Assembly (NCBI RefSeq): GCF_001722335.1
Contig: NZ_MIHA01000029.1
Location: forward strand, 1-60,489
Origin: Mycolicibacterium flavescens
GTDB taxonomy: Bacteria > Actinomycetota > Actinomycetes > Mycobacteriales > Mycobacteriaceae
Reading direction: 5' to 3'
Length of the DNA: 60,489 nucleotides
A program made the position numbers and the translations under genes. Of this stretch, positions 39,486 through 49,152 are shown one piece after another. Below the pieces are notes generated by a model. That model was given only the letters and a program-made list of their open reading frames with translations. It was not told where the DNA came from and did not search any database. Every line of letters begins with the position of its first letter. Within the stretch, counting starts at the first letter, position 1.

Positions 39486-39788
39486 ATGCGATTGACGCCG
39501 CATGAACAAGACCGGCTGCTGGTGTCCTATGCGGCCGAACTCGCCCGCCGCCGTCAGGCCCGCGGTCTCAAGCTCAACCACCCCGAGGCGGTCGCGATCA
39601 TCACCGACCATCTGCTCGAGGGCGCCAGGGACGGCCGCACCGTCGCCGAGTTGATGGTCAGCGGCCGCGAGGTGCTCGGCCGCGACGACGTGATGGAGGG
39701 AGTCCCCGAGATGCTCGACGACGTCCAGGTGGAGGCCACCTTCCCCGACGGCACCAAACTCGTCACCGTCCACCATCCGATCCCGTGA
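39486..39788 (+). CDS. ureA: urease subunit gamma
   Basis: A 100-residue structural subunit, exactly the usual length, opening [20 protein letters not shown] and ending with the TVHHPIP tail. With UreB and UreC it forms the (alpha beta gamma)3 nickel urease that splits urea to ammonia and carbamate. The ATG at 39486 is preferred over a GTG-class start 18 bases upstream. It overlaps ureB by four bases, and the operon runs ureABCFGD without gaps over ten bases. Confidence 0.97.
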   Translation: MRLTPHEQDRLLVSYAAELARRRQARGLKLNHPEAVAIITDHLLEGARDGRTVAELMVSGREVLGRDDVMEGVPEMLDDVQVEATFPDGTKLVTVHHPIP

Positions 39789-40111
39789 GCCGGCCGATGA
39801 TTCCCGGTGAGGTGGTGCACGGCGACGGCGACATCGAGATCAACCCTGGTGCCGCGCGGCGCGAGCTCGAGGTCGTCAATACCGGCGACCGACCCGTCCA
39901 GGTCGGCAGCCACGTCCACCTGCCGCAGGCCAACGGTGCGCTGTCGTTCGACCGCGACGCCGCCCACGGTCACCGGCTCGACATTCCCGCCGGCACCGCG
40001 GTGCGCTTCGAACCCGGTGTCGCGCAGACAGTTTCACTGGTCCCGCTGGCCGGGTCCCGCGAGGTGCACGGCCTGAGCCTGACTCCGCCCGGCCGGTTGG
40101 ACGCACGATGA
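39785..40111 (+). CDS. ureB: urease subunit beta
   Basis: A 108-residue UreB with the family pattern [20 protein letters not shown] and [20 protein letters not shown]. It is a beta-rich structural subunit without catalytic metal. It starts at a GTG overlapping the ureA stop (GTGA) and its stop overlaps the ureC ATG by four bases, so UreA, B and C are translationally coupled. Confidence 0.97.
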   Translation: MSRPMIPGEVVHGDGDIEINPGAARRELEVVNTGDRPVQVGSHVHLPQANGALSFDRDAAHGHRLDIPAGTAVRFEPGVAQTVSLVPLAGSREVHGLSLTPPGRLDAR

Positions 40112-41829
40112 GCGGGTTGTCGCGGCCCCGGTACGCCGCGCTGTTCGGCCCGACGGCCGGCGACCGTATCAGGCTCGCCGACACCGACCTGTTCATCGAG
40201 ATCACCGAGGACCGGAGCGGCGGGCCGGGCCTCGCGGGCGACGAGGCGGTCTTCGGCGGCGGCAAGGTGCTGCGCGAGTCGATGGGGCAGTCGCGGGCCA
40301 CCCGCGCCGACGGCGCCCCCGACACCGTCATCACCGGCGCGGTGATCCTCGACTACTGGGGAATCATCAAGGCCGACATCGGCATCCGGGACGGCCGGAT
40401 CACCGCGATCGGCAAGGCCGGTAACCCCGACATCATGTCCGGCGTGCACCCGGACCTGGTGGTGGGCCCGTCGACGGAGATCATCGCCGGCAACGGACGC
40501 ATCGTCACCGCCGGAGCGATCGACTGCCATGCGCATCTGATCTGCCCGCAGATCATGGAGGAGGCCCTCGGCGGCGGCATCACGACCATCGTCGCCGGCG
40601 GCACCGGTCCCGCCGAGGGCAGCAAGGCCACCACCGTCACGCCGGGCTCCTGGCACCTGGCCAGGATGCTCGAAGCGCTGGACACCTGGCCGCTGAACGT
40701 CGCGCTGCTGGGCAAGGGCAACACCGTCAGCGCCGACGCGCTCTGGGAGCAGTTACGCGGCGGCGCAGCGGGTTTCAAACTGCACGAGGACTGGGGGACC
40801 ACCCCGGCCGCGATCGACGCCTGCCTGACCGTCGCCGACGCGGCGGGGGTGCAGGCCAACATCCACACCGACACGCTCAACGAGATGGGGTTCGTGGAGG
40901 ACACGCTGGCCGCGATCCGGGGCCGCTCGATTCACGCGTACCACACCGAAGGCGCCGGCGGCGGGCACGCACCCGACATCATCACCGTCGCTGGGCATCC
41001 CAACGTGCTGCCCAGTTCGACCAACCCGACCCGGCCGCACACGGTCAACACCCTCGACGAACACCTCGACATGCTGATGGTGTGCCATCACCTCAACCCG
41101 AGCGTGCCCGAGGATCTGGCGTTCGCCGAGAGCCGGATCCGGCCGTCGACGATCGCCGCCGAGGATCTGTTGCACGACATCGGCGCGATCTCGATGATCG
41201 GCAGCGACGCGCAGGCGATGGGCCGCATCGGCGAGGTGGTGCTGCGCACCTGGCAGACCGCGCACGTGATGAAGGGCCGTCGCGGGGCGCTCGCCGGTGA
41301 CGGCGCAGCCGACAACCACCGCGCCCGCCGCTACGTCGCCAAGTACACGATCTGCCCGGCCGTCGCGCACGGCCTGGACGGCGAGATCGGCTCGGTGGAG
41401 GTCGGCAAGCTGGCCGACCTGGTGCTGTGGGAGCCCGCGTTCTTCGGGGTCCGTCCGCACGCGGTGGTCAAGGGCGGCATGATCGCCTGGGCGGCGATGG
41501 GGGATGCCAACGCGTCGATCCCGACGCCGCAGCCCGTCTTGCCGCGGCCGATGTTCGGCGCCGCCGCGCCCGCGGCCGCTGCCACGTCGGTGCACTTCGT
41601 CGCGCCGCAGGCGGCCGACGACGGGCTCGCCGACCGCCTCGACATCAGGCGCCGGCTGGTTCCGGTCAGAAATGTCCGGCAGGTCGGCAAGGCCGACATG
41701 CCGCTCAACGACGCGCTGCCGCGCATCGAGGTCGACCCCGACACGTTCACCGTGCGCATCGACGGCGAGGTCTGGCAGGAACAGCCGGCCGCCGAACTGC
41801 CCATGGCGCAACGCTATTTCCTGTTCTAG
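40108..41829 (+). CDS. ureC: urease subunit alpha (catalytic)
   Basis: A 573-residue catalytic subunit of the nickel urease. The first two Ni ligands are H141 and H143 (CHAHL), the bridging carbamylated lysine is K224 (GFKLHEDWG), and the flap cysteine and histidine are C326 and H327 (MVCHHLN). The other Ni ligands ([17 protein letters not shown]) are also present. It acts in the cytosol after activation by UreD, UreF and UreG. The gene joins ureB and ureF with a four-base overlap and a two-base gap. Confidence 0.98.
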   Translation: MSGLSRPRYAALFGPTAGDRIRLADTDLFIEITEDRSGGPGLAGDEAVFGGGKVLRESMGQSRATRADGAPDTVITGAVILDYWGIIKADIGIRDGRITAIGKAGNPDIMSGVHPDLVVGPSTEIIAGNGRIVTAGAIDCHAHLICPQIMEEALGGGITTIVAGGTGPAEGSKATTVTPGSWHLARMLEALDTWPLNVALLGKGNTVSADALWEQLRGGAAGFKLHEDWGTTPAAIDACLTVADAAGVQANIHTDTLNEMGFVEDTLAAIRGRSIHAYHTEGAGGGHAPDIITVAGHPNVLPSSTNPTRPHTVNTLDEHLDMLMVCHHLNPSVPEDLAFAESRIRPSTIAAEDLLHDIGAISMIGSDAQAMGRIGEVVLRTWQTAHVMKGRRGALAGDGAADNHRARRYVAKYTICPAVAHGLDGEIGSVEVGKLADLVLWEPAFFGVRPHAVVKGGMIAWAAMGDANASIPTPQPVLPRPMFGAAAPAAAATSVHFVAPQAADDGLADRLDIRRRLVPVRNVRQVGKADMPLNDALPRIEVDPDTFTVRIDGEVWQEQPAAELPMAQRYFLF

Positions 41830-41831
41830 CG

Positions 41832-42467
41832 ATGACGAACCTGACCACGCTGCTCGCGCTGGCCGACTCCCGACTGCCGACCGGCGGGCACGTGCACTCC
41901 GGCGGGGTCGAGGAGGCGGTGACCGGCGGCCTGGTCGCCGACGTGCCGACGCTGCGGGCCTATCTGCGGCGCCGCATCCGCACCCAGGGGCTGGTGACGG
42001 CGTCGCTGGCCGCGGCCGTGCACGCGGGCAGCCTGTCGGTCGAGGCGGCCGACCGCGAGACCGACGCACGCACCCCGGCGCCGGCCGCGCGCGATGCGTC
42101 CCGCGCCCAGGGCCGCGGCCTCGTGCGGCTGGCCCGCCGGGTGTGGCCCGACCAGGACTGGGACGCCCTGGGAACGACGCCCCATCTGTCGGTGGCCGCC
42201 GGAATCGCCGGTCGCGCAGCGGAACTGACGCCGGAGCAGACCGCCCTGTCGGTCGTCTACACGACGATGACCGCCAGCGCGACGGCCGCACAACGCCTGC
42301 TGGCCCTCGATCCCGGCGACGTCGCCGCGCTGACCTTCGAGCTGGCGTCGTGCTGTGACCGGACCGCCGCCGCGGCGGTCAAGGAGCTCGCCGACCTGTC
42401 CGACCCGCTGCTCGACGTGCTGGCCCAGCGGCACGTCCAACGCGAGCGCCCCCTGTTCGTGTCGTGA
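41832..42467 (+). CDS. ureF: urease accessory protein UreF
   Basis: A 211-residue all-helical chaperone ([20 protein letters not shown], then [19 protein letters not shown]). UreF binds UreD and recruits UreG to the apo-urease, gating GTP hydrolysis during nickel delivery. The ATG at 41832 is two bases after the ureC stop. It is short and divergent, as mycobacterial UreF proteins are. Confidence 0.93.
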   Translation: MTNLTTLLALADSRLPTGGHVHSGGVEEAVTGGLVADVPTLRAYLRRRIRTQGLVTASLAAAVHAGSLSVEAADRETDARTPAPAARDASRAQGRGLVRLARRVWPDQDWDALGTTPHLSVAAGIAGRAAELTPEQTALSVVYTTMTASATAAQRLLALDPGDVAALTFELASCCDRTAAAAVKELADLSDPLLDVLAQRHVQRERPLFVS

Positions 42468-42477
42468 AAGGACCGCC

Positions 42478-43152
42478 ATGCCACCGCATTACCTCGACGG
42501 AGATCCGCACCAGCACCCGCCGCGGCCCAAACGCGAACGGCGCCAGGGCGAGCCGTTGCGTATCGGGGTGGGCGGTCCGGTCGGGTCGGGGAAGACTGCG
42601 CTCGTGGCGGCACTGTGCCGACAGCTGCGCGACGAGTTGTCGCTGGCCGTGCTGACCAACGACATCTACACCACCGAGGACGCGGACTTCCTGCGCCGCA
42701 ACGCCGTGCTGCCCGACGAGCGGATCGCCGCCGTGCAGACCGGCGGGTGTCCGCACACCGCGATCCGCGACGACATCACCGCCAACCTCGACGCGATCGA
42801 CGACCTGGTGGCCGCCCACCCCGGGCTGGACCTGATCCTGGTCGAGTCCGGCGGGGACAACCTGACCGCCACCTTCTCGTCGGGCCTGGTCGACGCGCAG
42901 ATATTCGTCGTCGACGTGGCCGGCGGCGACAAGGTGCCCCGCAAGGGCGGTCCCGGCGTGACGTTCTCGGACCTGTTGGTGATCAACAAGACCGACCTCG
43001 CGCCGATGGTCGGCGCCGACCTCGACGTGATGCGCCGCGATGCGGCCGCCGTGCGCGGTGAGCGGCCCTTCGTGCTGGTGTCGCTGACCGACGATCCGGG
43101 CGCCGGCCCGGTGCTGGCGTGGGTGCGCGACCAAGTGCGGGTGTCCGTCTAG
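42478..43152 (+). CDS. ureG: urease accessory GTPase UreG
   Basis: A 224-residue SIMIBI GTPase with P-loop GGPVGSGKT at residues 32-40, the nickel-binding [11 protein letters not shown], and the [13 protein letters not shown] and VINKTDLAP blocks. It supplies energy and nickel for UreC activation. The first 20 residues contain four His ([12 protein letters not shown]), a tail that may hold nickel in the absence of UreE. The ATG at 42478 follows AAAGGA, and the gene ends one base into the ureD start. Confidence 0.97.
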   Translation: MPPHYLDGDPHQHPPRPKRERRQGEPLRIGVGGPVGSGKTALVAALCRQLRDELSLAVLTNDIYTTEDADFLRRNAVLPDERIAAVQTGGCPHTAIRDDITANLDAIDDLVAAHPGLDLILVESGGDNLTATFSSGLVDAQIFVVDVAGGDKVPRKGGPGVTFSDLLVINKTDLAPMVGADLDVMRRDAAAVRGERPFVLVSLTDDPGAGPVLAWVRDQVRVSV

Positions 43153-43778
43153 TGCGTTCCGAGGTGCTCGTCGCGGCGTCTGCGCACCGCCGCCCGCGCA
43201 TCGAGTGCACCGGCGCGCTGGCCGCCCGGTTGACCGAACCCGACACCGTGCATTTGGTGTCGGCGGCGGCGACCCCGCTGGGCGGCGACTACCTGCACAT
43301 CCGGGTGGTCGTCGAGGCCGGTGCCACGCTGCGGGTGCGCAGCGCGGCGGCGACGGTGGTGCTACCGGGTGCGGTCACGCTCGAATCGCACGCGATCTGG
43401 ACGCTCGAAGTCGACGGGCACCTCGACCTGGACCCGCAGCCGACGATCGTCGCGGCCGCCTCGCGCCACCACACCTCGACGCGCCTCACCCTCGGCGGCG
43501 CCGCCGGAGTCCGGGTGCGCGAACGTGTGCAGATCGGCAGAACCGATGAGCGACAGGGGTTTTGGTCCGGTTCGCTGCACGCCGACGTCGACGGTGCGCC
43601 GCTGCTGCGCCACCGCGTCGAACTGGGCGTCGGCGCGGTCGCCGACGACGAGCTGGGCACCCCGATGGCCGCGATCAGCGAACTGCACTACCCGCAGCGC
43701 GAGGCCGAGACCGCGGGCACACCGCTGGCACTGGCCGCCGGCGGCTGCCTGTCGACCTGGCAGGGCCGAGCGCTCTAA
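43152..43778 (+). CDS. ureD: urease accessory protein UreD
   Basis: A 208-residue UreD/UreH scaffold (VVVEAGATLRVRSAAATVVL, LRHRVELGVGAVADDELGTP). It binds the UreABC trimer and UreF during metal loading. The GTG start overlaps the UreG stop by one base (TAGTG). It is the last urease gene and its stop overlaps that of ndh on the other strand. The length matches M. tuberculosis UreD. Confidence 0.93.
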   Translation: MRSEVLVAASAHRRPRIECTGALAARLTEPDTVHLVSAAATPLGGDYLHIRVVVEAGATLRVRSAAATVVLPGAVTLESHAIWTLEVDGHLDLDPQPTIVAAASRHHTSTRLTLGGAAGVRVRERVQIGRTDERQGFWSGSLHADVDGAPLLRHRVELGVGAVADDELGTPMAAISELHYPQREAETAGTPLALAAGGCLSTWQGRAL

Positions 43779-45148
43779 CTGGCCGCCTTCTCGGAGTCCT
43801 GCAGCGACGCGGCGATCTCCTCGAGTTCCTCGATGCGGGTGCGGGCGTAGGCCTGCTGCTCGGTGATCGTCAGGTTGCCGCGCTGCGTCGACAGGAACGT
43901 CACCGTCCACGACACCAGCGTGGTGAGCTTGCGCCGGAACCCGACCAGGTAGATGAGGTGCAACCCGAGCCAGGCCAGCCAGGCGATGAACCCGCCGAAC
44001 TCCAGCGGGCCGATCTTGGCGACCGCGGAGAACCGCGACACTGTGGCCATCGAACCCTTGTCGAAGTACTTGAACGGCTCGCGCTGCGTGCGGTCGGCGC
44101 CCTTGAGCTCGGCCTTGATCGCGTCGGCGGCGTACCGGGCGCCCTGGATCGCGCCCTGCGCCTGGCCGGGAACGCCCTCGACGTGCGCCATGTCGCCGAC
44201 CACGAACACGTTGGGGTGACCGGGAATCGACAGATCGGGCTGCACGAGCACGCGGCCGGCGCGGTCCACCTCGGCGTCGGACTGCTCGGCGATGATGCGG
44301 CCCAGCGGGCTGGCCTGCACACCGGCCGACCACACCTTGGTGGCCGATTCGATGCGCCGGATGGTGCCGTCGGAGTCCTTGACGGTGATGCCGTTGCGGT
44401 CGACGTCGGTGACCATCGCACCGAGCTGGATGTCGACACCCATCTTCTCCAGCCGCGCCTGCGCTTTCTTGCCCAGCTTCTCGCCCATCGGCGGCAGCAC
44501 CGCGGGCGCCGCGTCGAGCAGGATCACCCGTGCTGTTGTCGAATCGATGTGCCGGAACGCGCCTTTGAGCGTGTGGTCGGCCAGTTCGGCGATCTGCCCG
44601 GCCATCTCGACGCCCGTCGGGCCCGCGCCGACCACGGTGAACGTCAGCAGCTTCTCGCGCCGGGCCGGGTCGCTGGAACGCTCGGCCTGCTCGAACGCGC
44701 TCAGGATCCGGGCGCGCAGCTCCAGCGCGTCGTCGATCGACTTCATGCCGGGCGCCCACTCCGCGAAGTGGTCATTGCCGAAGTAGGACTGGCCCGCACC
44801 GGCGGCCACGATCAGCGTGTCGTAGGGCGTGACGTAGGTGTGGCCCAGCAGCTCCGACTTGACCGTCTGACTGGTCAGGTCGATGTGGGTGACGTCGCCG
44901 AGCAGCACCTGGCAGTTCTTCTGCTTGCGCAGAATCATCCGGGTGGGCGGCGCGATCTCGCCGGACGGGATGATGCCGGTGGCCACCTGGTACAGCAGCG
45001 GCTGGAACAGGTGGTGGGTGGTCTTGGCGATCATCTTGACGTCGACGTCGGCCCGCTTGAGTTTCTTGGCAGCGGTCAGCCCACCGAACCCTGATCCGAT
45101 GATCACGACTTTGTGTCGATCAGATGCAGTGGCTCCGGGATGGCTCAT
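43775..45148 (-). CDS. ndh: type II NADH dehydrogenase (NDH-2)
   Basis: A 457-residue single-subunit, non-proton-pumping NADH:menaquinone oxidoreductase on the inner face of the membrane. The FAD motif is IIGSGFGGLTAAKKL (residues 17-31) and the NADH motif VVGAGPTGVEMAGQIAELAD lies near 180. The C-terminal WLAWLGLHLIYLVGFRRKL anchors it to the membrane. It matches Rv1854c, target of isoniazid-related ndh mutations. GGAGCC precedes the ATG. The 110-bp upstream gap holds a CTACC/GGTAG palindrome near 45182-45197 of unknown use. Confidence 0.96.
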   Translation of the reverse strand: MSHPGATASDRHKVVIIGSGFGGLTAAKKLKRADVDVKMIAKTTHHLFQPLLYQVATGIIPSGEIAPPTRMILRKQKNCQVLLGDVTHIDLTSQTVKSELLGHTYVTPYDTLIVAAGAGQSYFGNDHFAEWAPGMKSIDDALELRARILSAFEQAERSSDPARREKLLTFTVVGAGPTGVEMAGQIAELADHTLKGAFRHIDSTTARVILLDAAPAVLPPMGEKLGKKAQARLEKMGVDIQLGAMVTDVDRNGITVKDSDGTIRRIESATKVWSAGVQASPLGRIIAEQSDAEVDRAGRVLVQPDLSIPGHPNVFVVGDMAHVEGVPGQAQGAIQGARYAADAIKAELKGADRTQREPFKYFDKGSMATVSRFSAVAKIGPLEFGGFIAWLAWLGLHLIYLVGFRRKLTTLVSWTVTFLSTQRGNLTITEQQAYARTRIEELEEIAASLQDSEKAAS

Positions 45149-45258
45149 GTTGGGCTCCTCGGCGGTGCTTCACGTGCAGTTCTACCCGTAACGGTAGTCG
45201 CCCGAACCTGCTATCGACGATCCGGTCCGTTGTGGCATATAACACGTCGCGGCCAGGA

Positions 45259-46185
45259 TTACAGGCCTAGCCGCGGCCTGAGCTGCTCGGCGACGGCCGT
45301 GATCCCGCCGGGCTGGTAGCCGTTGATGTTGGTGACCGGGCTCAGGATGACCCCGTCGACCCCGGCGTCTAGGACGTTGGTCTGGACCTGCTCGGCGATC
45401 TGCTCGGGGCTGCCGACGACGGCCTGTCGCTTGAAGGCGTCGGGCAGCGCGTCGACGGTGACGTTCTCGTCGATGATGGCCACGGCGAGCACGCTGGTCT
45501 CCACCGACGCGGGATCGCGGCCGATGCGCTCGCAGTTCTCCCGCAGCACCTGCACCTTGCGCGGCAGGTCGTCGAAGCTGGCGATGATGTTGAGGTGGTC
45601 GAAGTGCCGCGCGGCCAGCGGGATCGTCTTCTTCTCACCGCTGCCGCCGATCATCAGCGGGATGTGGTCGCGGAAGCGGGGCTCGGCCATCGCCTCCTTG
45701 GCGCGGTAGTACGTGCCCTCGACGGTGGGCCGTTCACCGCGCAGCATCGGCAGGATGATCTCCAGCGCCTCGCCGAGCTTGTTGAACCGGTCGGTGAAGG
45801 TGCCGAACTCGTAGCCGAGGCTGTCGTGTTCGAGCTCGTACCAGCCGGTGCCGATGCCCAGCACCGCGCGGCCCTGGCTGATCACGTCCAGGGTGGTGAT
45901 CGCCTTGGCCAGCAGTGTGGGGTTGCGGTAGGTGTTGCCGGTCACCAGCGTGCCCAGTTGCACGCGCTGCGTTGCCGTCGCCAGCCCGCCGAGCGCGGTG
46001 TAGGCCTCCAGCATCGGCTGGTCGGGGGTGCCGAGTCCGGGCAGTTGGTAGAAGTGGTCCATCACGAAGACGGAGTCGAAGCCGGCGGCCTCGGCCTCCT
46101 GCGCCTGCGCGATGACGGTGGGGAACAGCTGCGCGACGCCGGTGCCGTAGGAGAAGTTGGGGATCTGGAGTCCGAGTTTGATCAC
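45259..46185 (-). CDS. LLM class F420-dependent oxidoreductase (Rv1855c-like)
   Basis: A 308-residue luciferase-like TIM barrel (LGLQIPNFSYGTGVAQLFPT, then RAVLGIGTGWYELEHDSLGY and IPLMIGGSGEKKTIPLAARH). Such mycobacterial proteins use coenzyme F420 rather than FMN. The substrate is unknown. The start GTG at 46185 is chosen; another GTG at 46194 is in frame. It corresponds to Rv1855c between ndh and the SDR gene. Confidence 0.9.
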   Translation of the reverse strand: MIKLGLQIPNFSYGTGVAQLFPTVIAQAQEAEAAGFDSVFVMDHFYQLPGLGTPDQPMLEAYTALGGLATATQRVQLGTLVTGNTYRNPTLLAKAITTLDVISQGRAVLGIGTGWYELEHDSLGYEFGTFTDRFNKLGEALEIILPMLRGERPTVEGTYYRAKEAMAEPRFRDHIPLMIGGSGEKKTIPLAARHFDHLNIIASFDDLPRKVQVLRENCERIGRDPASVETSVLAVAIIDENVTVDALPDAFKRQAVVGSPEQIAEQVQTNVLDAGVDGVILSPVTNINGYQPGGITAVAEQLRPRLGL

Positions 46186-46259
46186 GCAACTCACGTAACC
46201 ACAGCTAAGCGGAGGCAGCAGCCCGTTTAGCTGTCGGCGAACCGCGGAATAAGCGGCGA

Positions 46260-46931
46260 CTACCCGAAGTTGGCGAGCGCGCCCTGGCTCACATGCAACG
46301 TCTGACCGGTGATGTGCCGGGCGGCCGGAGTGCTGAGAAACACTGCGAGCCTTGCGATTTCGTCGGCAACCGTCGGTGGTGTCCGCGACAGGCCGTCGTA
46401 GCCCGGTTCGACGCTGCGGCCGGAGGCGACCGCGTTGACCGTGATGCCGCGGGTGCCGAAGTGGGTGGCCTGACCCGCCGTCCAGTCCGAGACCGCGGCC
46501 TTGATCGCCGCCTCGGCGCTGCCTTCGGCGGGGTTCTCGGGCACCACGGTCACGATGGAACCGCCCGAGCGCAGATGGTCGCCGAGGATCTGCACGGTCA
46601 GCACGGCCGAGAGCACGGTCGAGTCCAGCGCGCTGCGCCACGCCGCGGCCAGATCGGCCAGCGAATACGTCCGCGGGTCGCCGCCGTGCCAGGCCGGGGC
46701 CGGCACGTTGACGATGGCGTCGAGGTGATGCGGGAACTGGGGCCGGACCGCCTCTAGGCTGGCCGGATCGGTGTTGTCGAACGCGATCGCGTCGACGTCG
46801 AGTTCCTTGGCGGCCACCTCGAGCTCGTCGCGGCGAGCGCCGGCGATCACGACGCGGCACCCCTGCTCGCGGAAGCCCCCGGCGATCGTGCGGCCCAGAT
46901 CGGTGTCACCACCGGTGACGAGCACATCCAT
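46260..46931 (-). CDS. SDR-fold protein lacking the catalytic tyrosine (Rv1856c-like)
   Basis: A 223-residue short-chain dehydrogenase fold. The N-terminal cofactor motif is TGGDTDLG (residues 6-13) and the C-terminal ITGQTLHVSQGAL is normal. The active site is not: where YxxxK is expected the sequence is EAAIK (in GSAEAAIKAAV), so the catalytic Tyr is replaced by Glu while the Lys remains. It may bind NAD(P) without being a typical oxidoreductase. GGGAGG precedes the ATG at 46931. It matches Rv1856c by place. Confidence 0.88.
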   Translation of the reverse strand: MDVLVTGGDTDLGRTIAGGFREQGCRVVIAGARRDELEVAAKELDVDAIAFDNTDPASLEAVRPQFPHHLDAIVNVPAPAWHGGDPRTYSLADLAAAWRSALDSTVLSAVLTVQILGDHLRSGGSIVTVVPENPAEGSAEAAIKAAVSDWTAGQATHFGTRGITVNAVASGRSVEPGYDGLSRTPPTVADEIARLAVFLSTPAARHITGQTLHVSQGALANFG

Positions 46932-47039
46932 CGCGCGACCTCCCTGTCGTCGTCGAACCACACGGTTCCTCGGAAATGTTACTGGACAGTAGCTAGAGGA
47001 CGAAACCGGCGCGCGGGTCGATGCCATAGGGTTTGGCTC

Positions 47040-47066
47040 GTGGACCGGAGGGTGGCACCGGGTTGA
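47040..47066 (+). other. possible 8-codon leaderless upstream reading frame before modB
   Basis: A TAGGGT -10-like element (47027-47032) is followed, seven bases later, by GTG at 47040, which opens MDRRVAPG and ends in TGA at 47064-47066. That stop overlaps the TTG chosen for modB (47063) as TTGA. Its translation could deliver ribosomes to modB. Pattern only. Confidence 0.3.
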
Positions 47067-47857
47067 GCGATTCCGCTGGTCTGCCGCGGTGGATGTATCT
47101 GCCCGCCGCACTCGGCGCGCTGTTCGTCGCGCTGCCGTTGGTGGCCGTCGCGGCCAAGGTCGGCTGGCCGGACTTCTTCGGTCTGATCAGCAGCGAGTCG
47201 TCGGTCACCGCGCTTCTGCTGAGCCTGCGCACCGCCACCGCGAGCACCGTGCTCTGCCTGCTGCTCGGGGTCCCGCTGGCGCTGGTGCTGGCGCGCAGCG
47301 ACAGCCGACTGCTGCGCGCGGCGCGGCCTGTCATCCTGCTGCCGCTGGTGCTGCCGCCGGTGGTCGGAGGCCTGGCCCTGCTGTACGCGTTCGGCCGGTT
47401 GGGTCTGATCGGTGAGCATCTGGAGGCGGCGGGCATCCAGATCGCGTTCACCACGACCGCGGTGGTGCTCGCGCAGACGTTCGTGTCGCTGCCGTTCCTG
47501 GTGATCGCGTTGGAGGGGGCCGCGCGCACCGCGGGCGCGGACTACGAGGTGGTGGCCGCGACGCTGGGCGCCCGGCCCAGCCGGGTGTGGTGGCGGGTGA
47601 CGCTGCCGCTGCTGGCGCCCGGCCTGGTGTCCGGGGCGGTGTTGGCGTTCGCCCGGTCGCTGGGGGAGTTCGGCGCGACGCTGACGTTCGCCGGTTCCCG
47701 CGAGGGCGTGACCCGCACGTTGCCGCTGGAGATCTACCTGCAGCGCGAGGCCGACCCCGACGCCGCGGTGGCGCTGTCGCTGCTGCTGGTCGTGGTGGCG
47801 GCCGTCGTGGTTGTCGGCCTGGGCAGCCGGCGGTTGCGAGGTGCCAGTGCCTGGTAG
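47063..47857 (+). CDS. modB: molybdate ABC transporter permease
   Basis: A 264-residue inner-membrane permease, the length of M. tuberculosis ModB, with five to six helices and the EAA loop [26 protein letters not shown] that docks to the ATPase. With ModC it imports molybdate for molybdenum cofactor. The start is uncertain: the TTG at 47063 gives the family length and has GGAGGG at 47047-47052; a TTG at 47033 is possible. The gene for the binding protein, modA, is not next to it as it is in M. tuberculosis (Rv1857). Confidence 0.92.
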   Translation: MSDSAGLPRWMYLPAALGALFVALPLVAVAAKVGWPDFFGLISSESSVTALLLSLRTATASTVLCLLLGVPLALVLARSDSRLLRAARPVILLPLVLPPVVGGLALLYAFGRLGLIGEHLEAAGIQIAFTTTAVVLAQTFVSLPFLVIALEGAARTAGADYEVVAATLGARPSRVWWRVTLPLLAPGLVSGAVLAFARSLGEFGATLTFAGSREGVTRTLPLEIYLQREADPDAAVALSLLLVVVAAVVVVGLGSRRLRGASAW

Positions 47858-47878
47858 GACCCCCATCGGCGGGACGGC

Positions 47879-48931
47879 GTGACCGGGATCGATGTGCGCG
47901 CGGTCGTTGCGGCCCGCGGTGTCGACGTCGCCTTCGACGTCGCCGCCGGCGAGGTGCTGGCGGTGCTGGGCCCGAACGGGGCGGGCAAGTCCACGCTGCT
48001 GCACGTGATCGCGGGCCTGGTGCGCCCCGACCACGGTGTCGTGCGGGTGGGCTCGCGGGTGCTGACCGACACCGGGTCCGGCCGGCACGTCGCCACCCAT
48101 GACCGGCGGGTCGGCCTGCTGCTGCAGGACGCGCTGCTGTTCCCGCATCTGAGCGTGCTCGGCAACGTCGCATTCCCGCCGGGGAGCAGCCGCCCGGCGC
48201 ACTGGCTGGCCGAGGTCGACGCCGCCGATCTCGCGGACCGCCGGCCGCGGCAGCTGTCGGGGGGACAGGCGCAGCGCGTGGCGCTGGCCCGTGCGCTGGC
48301 CGCCGAGCCCGACGTGCTGCTGCTCGACGAGCCCCTGGCCGGCCTCGACGTCGCCGCGGCCGCCGCGATGCGCACGGTGCTGCGCCGGGTCCTCGGACGC
48401 GACGGGCGCTCGGTCGTGCTGGTCACCCACGATGTGCTCGACGTGCTGACCCTCGCCGATCGGGTGCTGATCCTGGAGGACGGCCGGGTCAGCGAAACCG
48501 GTCCGGCGGCAAGCATTCTGGCCAGGCCCCGGAGTCGGTTCGGGGCCCGCTTCGCCGGGGTGAACCTCGTCGCGGGCACGGCGGGCGACGGCGGCGTGCT
48601 GCACACGGCCTGGGGTGCGACGTGGCACGGCGTCGCCGGCGCCGATGTGGTGGCCGGCCGACCCGCGGTGGCGCTTTTCGACCCGGCGGCGGTCGCGGTG
48701 TACCGGGACCGCCCGTCGGGCAGCCCGCGCAACACCGTCGAGGTGGTGGTCGCCGAACTCGACAGCCGCGGGCAGGCGATCCGGGTCCGCGGCGAGGAAC
48801 AACCCGACGGCGGCCCCGGACTGGCCGCCGACGTCACGCCGGACTCCGCCGCGGAGCTCCGCCTGGTGCCCGGCGACCGGGTCCACTTCGCGGTGAAGGC
48901 GCAGGCGGTGGCGCTGCATCCGGGTGCGTAA
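47879..48931 (+). CDS. modC: molybdate ABC transporter ATP-binding protein
   Basis: A 350-residue ABC ATPase: Walker A GPNGAGKST (residues 31-39), signature QLSGGQAQRVALARAL near 125, and Walker B VLLLDEPLAGLD near 145. The last 90 residues form a TOBE/Mop-type domain that may sense molybdate. It starts at a GTG 21 bp after modB. The pair is modBC. Confidence 0.95.
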   Translation: MTGIDVRAVVAARGVDVAFDVAAGEVLAVLGPNGAGKSTLLHVIAGLVRPDHGVVRVGSRVLTDTGSGRHVATHDRRVGLLLQDALLFPHLSVLGNVAFPPGSSRPAHWLAEVDAADLADRRPRQLSGGQAQRVALARALAAEPDVLLLDEPLAGLDVAAAAAMRTVLRRVLGRDGRSVVLVTHDVLDVLTLADRVLILEDGRVSETGPAASILARPRSRFGARFAGVNLVAGTAGDGGVLHTAWGATWHGVAGADVVAGRPAVALFDPAAVAVYRDRPSGSPRNTVEVVVAELDSRGQAIRVRGEEQPDGGPGLAADVTPDSAAELRLVPGDRVHFAVKAQAVALHPGA

Positions 48932-49139
48932 CGCGCGACCGGCGGACCACGACACACCGGTTGAGACACCGTTGCCGCGGCCCCTGAGCCCGCGCCGCCC
49001 ACGCCGAGACAGGCGCGGGCCGCCCGACCGTGTCAGCAACGTTTTATTTACGGTCTGGCCTGCCCACTTACCGGAGTCAGCTATTTCAAATCGTGACACA
49101 TTTTCAGCAACTCACACTTGCGTCACGCCGGTAACACGG

Positions 49140-49145
49140 TAGTTT
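49140..49145 (+). promoter_or_regulatory. candidate -10 element of leaderless apa promoter
   Basis: TAGTTT (TANNNT) ends seven bases before the apa ATG at 49153, and the intervening cttcccc is not a ribosome site. Transcription starting at the ATG is likely. Confidence 0.42.
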
Positions 49146-49152
49146 CTTCCCC

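Noticed and set aside
43562..45094. A 510-codon plus-strand frame over ndh
   Set aside because: It is a shadow of ndh, which has both nucleotide-binding motifs in order.
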